Source: Cyanidium caldarium
Taxonomy: Eukaryota; Rhodophyta; Bangiophyceae; Cyanidiales; Cyanidiaceae
Assembly: GCA_026184775.1 (NCBI GenBank)
Contig: JANCYW010000003.1
Location: 186,001-250,000 of the forward strand
Direction of reading: 5' to 3'
DNA: 64,000 nt
Position 1 is the stretch's first letter. Each line of letters opens with the position of its first letter. Shown here one piece after another: positions 61,997 through 64,000 of this stretch. Under the pieces are notes generated by a model. It saw nothing but the letters and a program-made list of their open reading frames with translations, had not been told where the DNA came from and made no database searches. The translations under genes were made by a program, and so were the position numbers.

Positions 61997-63967
61997 CTAA
62001 AGCACCGCCAGCTCGTCTTCCAGATCGGCGTACGAAAAGAGAAACTCTCGCTTGACCCGCTGACACCACATTTGCGAGTCGAGGTACACGTACGCGCCGC
62101 TCTCGTACTCTTCGGTGGTGATGCGCGGCTCCTCGTGTCGTTGGAACCATGTCAGGTAGCGGCGGTGGAAGCGCCACGCCTGTCGCTTCAGCTCGCGCGC
62201 AGCGTGATACTGTTGGCGTTTTTCGCGGTGGAAGAAGAACAGGAAGAAGAGCGTGTCGATATCCAGCTTGTCGTACATCGCGGGGGCGTCCAATGCGGGT
62301 GCTGGCACCGTCGGGAACGACGGATGCACCGGGTAGGGGTTGCGCGGGGTGTACTCGACGCCGGCGTCGTTGTTGTTGTCGCCGTCGGGGAATGGCGCGG
62401 TGGTGGTGGTGGTGGTGGTGCTGCTGCTGCTGCTGCCGAATCGGGGGTGGCGAAAATCCGGCAGCATCATGGCCGCCTGTTCCAGCTGCCGCAACACCAG
62501 CGCCAGCGGTTGTCCGCCCGGTAGCGGCGTCGAAGCCGCCGGCAGCGTGGACGTCGCTGCGCGCCCGGCCATCCCCAGCAGCGCCTCGGCCGCGAGCTGG
62601 GTGTCATCCTCGGTTGCCAAGCGGGCACCAGAGAGCGGCGGCACTGCAGAGGCGGTCAGCGCCGGCGAGGCGAACGCTGCACCGGGCGGTACTTGGCGGC
62701 CGTTCTCATCAAAAGCGCCCGGCGATAAGAACGGCTCCGTGTCGAGCGGAGCGCTGGCGGCGGCACCGCCCTCCAACCCCGCCAGCATTCGCTGCGAAAC
62801 CGGTGGCGCCGGCCCGGCAGCGGACTCCACCACGGGAGCGGCAGTTGCAGCGGGCACCGGCGTCGTCGCCGCATGATTCTGTTTGGAGAGCAGCGCCGCC
62901 GCCGGCTGTTGCTGGTTGGCCCACGCGGACGACGTTGGCGCGGCCGCCGCCGCCGCTGCGACCCCGACAGCAACGGTCCCGCCCGCTCTGCCTTTGGCCA
63001 CAGCAGCAGCGGCCGCTGCCTCGCGCGGAGCCGGTTCTTTGCTCTTCCCCGCGGTCGCATCGGCGCCGAGCCGACTGCCTTCGCCGCTCTCCCGCTGGCG
63101 ACGCGCCTCTTCCAATGCCGCCACCTCGCGTTTTCGGCGCGCCTCCTCGTCGGCGCGTTTCCGCTCCGCCGCGTCACGCTTGTCGCCCTCGCCGCCATCG
63201 CGCGCCTTGTCGTCGGGGCGCTCCGCCTCCGCCTCCTCCTTCGGCCGGACCACCGGTATCGGCGCGGTATCGACGAGCGCGTCCAGGTTCAGCCCGTCGT
63301 ACATCTCGTCGTCCTCGATGTAGTCGTCCTCGTGATTGGACTCCACGTAATACTCCACGCTGTCGCGAATCTCGTTCACCGCGTCGCACTCCACCCCGTC
63401 GTTGTCCAACGCCCGCAGGACGCGCTCCAGCATCTCGATGTGGAACTGGTGTCGCTCGATGCGATGACGGAGCGCCTCCACCGTCTCCTGATCGACGCCC
63501 TTCTTCTTCTTCGAGGCCGTCACCGTGGACTCGATATCCGCCTCGCGCTCCTCGATTTGCACTTTGAGTCGGGCGATGCACTCGCGCACCCACTCGCGCA
63601 CCTCGTTCTTGGCGCGCTCCTGCGGGTCCTCCCGGTCCAGCGCCAATCCCTCTTTGCTGAACGCTTTGGTCTTGGTCTCCCGCTCACATACCTTGAACGC
63701 CTCCATCTTCTCTTCGATACGCCGTCGCGCCACATCGATCTTGCTCTTGTCCTTGACCGAGCTGTCCGCCTGCCACGTCTTGATCTGATCCCGCAGCCGC
63801 TGCAGCTTCTTGATCTGTGACTTGAGCTCCGCCTCAAACTTGTCCCGCTGCGCCACATTCTGCGCCGAGTACACCTTGTCCCATATATCGTTAAACACGT
63901 CCAGCCCCTCGTCCACCTTTTTCAGCACACGGTCGATCTCCGCCTGCAACTTGCGGTTGGTGGCCAT
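61997..63967 (-). CDS. NOT3: CCR4-NOT subunit NOT3/NOT5
   Basis: NOT3 links the CCR4-NOT deadenylase to mRNA decay, translation and transcription. The 656-residue protein opens with the conserved coiled coil MATNRKLQAEIDRVLKKVDE through DIWDKVYSAQNVAQRDKFEA and LKSQIKKLQRLRDQIKTWQ, ending near 235 with DSVEYYVESNHEDDYIEDDE. A low-complexity Ala/Pro-rich middle runs to about 500. The C-terminal NOT box has DALVDTAPIP-like linkers first, then YDKLDIDTLFFLFFFHREKR then QQYHAARELKRQAWRFHRRY and WFQRHEEPRITTEEYESGAY. Length is near the family norm. The whole gene lies inside the window. Confidence 0.96.
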   Translation of the reverse strand: MATNRKLQAEIDRVLKKVDEGLDVFNDIWDKVYSAQNVAQRDKFEAELKSQIKKLQRLRDQIKTWQADSSVKDKSKIDVARRRIEEKMEAFKVCERETKTKAFSKEGLALDREDPQERAKNEVREWVRECIARLKVQIEEREADIESTVTASKKKKGVDQETVEALRHRIERHQFHIEMLERVLRALDNDGVECDAVNEIRDSVEYYVESNHEDDYIEDDEMYDGLNLDALVDTAPIPVVRPKEEAEAERPDDKARDGGEGDKRDAAERKRADEEARRKREVAALEEARRQRESGEGSRLGADATAGKSKEPAPREAAAAAAVAKGRAGGTVAVGVAAAAAAAPTSSAWANQQQPAAALLSKQNHAATTPVPAATAAPVVESAAGPAPPVSQRMLAGLEGGAAASAPLDTEPFLSPGAFDENGRQVPPGAAFASPALTASAVPPLSGARLATEDDTQLAAEALLGMAGRAATSTLPAASTPLPGGQPLALVLRQLEQAAMMLPDFRHPRFGSSSSSTTTTTTTAPFPDGDNNNDAGVEYTPRNPYPVHPSFPTVPAPALDAPAMYDKLDIDTLFFLFFFHREKRQQYHAARELKRQAWRFHRRYLTWFQRHEEPRITTEEYESGAYVYLDSQMWCQRVKREFLFSYADLEDELAVL

Positions 63968-64000
63968 GGCGCCCGCGGTCGGTGGCCCGTCGCGCCCGAC

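Noticed and set aside
62149-63567. 472-codon plus-strand frame opposite NOT3
   Set aside because: It is Pro/Arg-rich, arising from the low-complexity middle of NOT3.
1-64000. tRNA, rRNA, CRISPR, transposon or viral sequences
   Set aside because: I scanned the spacers for T-loop-like GTTCRA strings with arms, repeat-spacer arrays, terminal repeats and transposase, reverse transcriptase or capsid-like frames and saw none. Split or permuted tRNAs could escape a reading by eye.

Overview
The window looks like nuclear DNA from a very compact, GC-rich, unicellular photosynthetic eukaryote. I see 37 protein-coding genes in 64 kb. Each reads as one uninterrupted frame, so I found no gene that needs an intron. 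The proteins are unmistakably eukaryotic: proteasome RPN3, CCR4-NOT NOT3, SF3B3, TFIIE-beta, YKT6, RIC1, Rad4/XPC, CDT2 and ribosomal eL36. A plastid lineage is suggested by a PHR2-type photolyase-like protein, an IGPS-like enzyme with a basic transit-like leader, a Deg-type protease and a plant-style organellar AAA ATPase. A cyanidiophyte red alga (Cyanidioschyzon/Cyanidium type) fits best. An intron-poor picoplanktonic green alga is the main alternative. This assignment is inference.

Layout. 1-9.5 kb: an F-box/propeller gene cut by the left edge, mitochondrial GrpE, a Deg/HtrA protease, the CYC8/SSN6 corepressor and LCMT1. 10-21 kb: Rad4/XPC, COX5B, TBL1/HOS15, a SHAQKYF-type Myb protein, a MYST (ESA1/TIP60) acetyltransferase and a small possible SNF5-like protein. 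21-28 kb: the large SF3B3 gene, NAR1 and eL36. 28-35.8 kb: a CtIP/COM1 homologue head-to-head with CDT2, NDP kinase, BUD20/ZNF593, a BCL7-like protein, a ZNG1-type zinc GTPase and a DIPP-type Nudix hydrolase. 36-45 kb: PHR2-like, DUF2237, a FUT8-like glycosyltransferase and two orphans (IQ-motif; propeller plus coiled coil). 45-57.5 kb: an oxysterol-binding protein, a stand-alone YVH1 zinc domain, an ADIP/CEP70-like coiled-coil protein, IGPS-like, RIC1, CCA transferase, YKT6 and TFIIE-beta. 57.5-64 kb: AAA ATPase, RPN3 and NOT3.

There is no operon logic; neighbours are mostly unrelated housekeeping genes. Two themes stand out. Chromatin and transcription genes are frequent (CYC8, TBL1, Myb, MYST, BCL7-like, possible SNF5-like, TFIIE-beta, NOT3). 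Genome maintenance is represented by XPC, CtIP and CDT2; the last two share one short divergent promoter region holding an E2F-type sequence. Many convergent genes end 2-95 bp apart, so their transcripts probably overlap. I found no tRNA, rRNA, CRISPR array, transposon or viral remnant.

Starts were set at ATG codons using family alignment from memory; open frames often run further upstream without a start codon. Nothing was checked against a database.
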